Source: Candidatus Nitrososphaera evergladensis SR1
GTDB lineage: Archaea; Thermoproteota; Nitrososphaeria; Nitrososphaerales; Nitrososphaeraceae
DNA length: 64,000 nt
Direction of reading: 5' to 3'
Assembly (NCBI RefSeq): GCF_000730285.1
Contig: NZ_CP007174.1
Span: 186,001 to 250,000, forward strand
Positions 63,881 to 64,000 of this stretch are shown here, piece by piece (the stretch's first letter is position 1; each line of letters opens with the position of its first letter). The translations under genes were made by a program, and so were the position numbers. A model generated the notes under the pieces. That model was not told the origin of the DNA and ran no database searches. It was given only the letters and a program-made list of their open reading frames with translations.

Positions 63881-64000
63881 AAAATAGAATCTCGTGTCTG
63901 CTATGTGTTACTGCAAAAGGAATGCTGGTGGCAGTACAGCATCACAATTCTTTTTTTGAGACTCTATCTCTGGTTGGAAAAATACTGTTATAAAAATGCC
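63881..64000. other. Gene-free end of the window
   Basis: No gene start is visible; AT-rich sequence with a possible promoter. Confidence 0.4.

Overview
The window reads as a chromosome segment of an ammonia-oxidising archaeon of the Nitrososphaera type (Nitrososphaerota/Thaumarchaeota). The indicators are: a response regulator with the thaumarchaeal output domain TackOD1; archaeal-style tyrosine recombinase remnants; many VapBC pairs with AbrB- or DUF217-type antitoxins; small CxxC zinc proteins; TATA-like promoters with few Shine-Dalgarno sites; and long stretches of gene-poor DNA. The species is inferred, not proven. No rRNA gene, complete tRNA gene or CRISPR array was seen.

Layout. 1-6.3 kb: a CBS-TrkH potassium transporter (cut by the window edge), a methyltransferase, a Cache-type membrane histidine kinase and a frameshifted integrase remnant. 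6.5-9.2 kb: small zinc or Cys-rich proteins and a gene-free stretch rich in perfect hairpins. 9.2-16.9 kb: Mn catalase, many small hypothetical proteins (several frameshifted), a cupin and an AhpD-like protein. 17-35 kb: a decay and duplication zone. It holds five VapBC loci, a TackOD1 regulator coupled to a family 2 glycosyltransferase, a broken Na+/H+ antiporter, and several degenerate partial copies of genes that are also present intact nearby. 35-39.5 kb: a C2H2 zinc-finger protein with an internal duplication and a GT-C type membrane protein.

39.5-49.1 kb is a defence island. A DEDD exonuclease is followed by a nuclease-methyltransferase fusion (HsdM-like), an HsdS whose C-terminal tail looks like an antitoxin, and directly downstream a RelE/ParE toxin. 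Then come an IS5-like transposase, a PIN protein, a YwgA-like protein, a PLD-family protein and a truncated tyrosine recombinase. A 15-bp direct repeat occurs near both ends. 49.1-58.3 kb continues with an AbiE type IV toxin-antitoxin pair, a 1244-aa helicase-nuclease divergent from a membrane GATase-like protein, a decayed homing-endonuclease-repeat gene and an AAA ATPase with a winged helix behind operator-like palindromes. 59-64 kb has a 20-residue polycationic peptide, a PD-(D/E)XK-like protein and two large tandem paralogues of an unrecognised family.

Three themes run through the window. First, simple-sequence repeats inside coding regions create Asn, Ser, Thr or Asp linkers in at least eight genes. 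Second, TA modules sit next to, or inside, broken copies of other genes. Third, there are three candidates for undescribed systems: the HsdS-antitoxin/RelE arrangement, the helicase-nuclease with its divergent membrane partner, and the 59.6-63.9 kb nuclease plus twin-protein locus.
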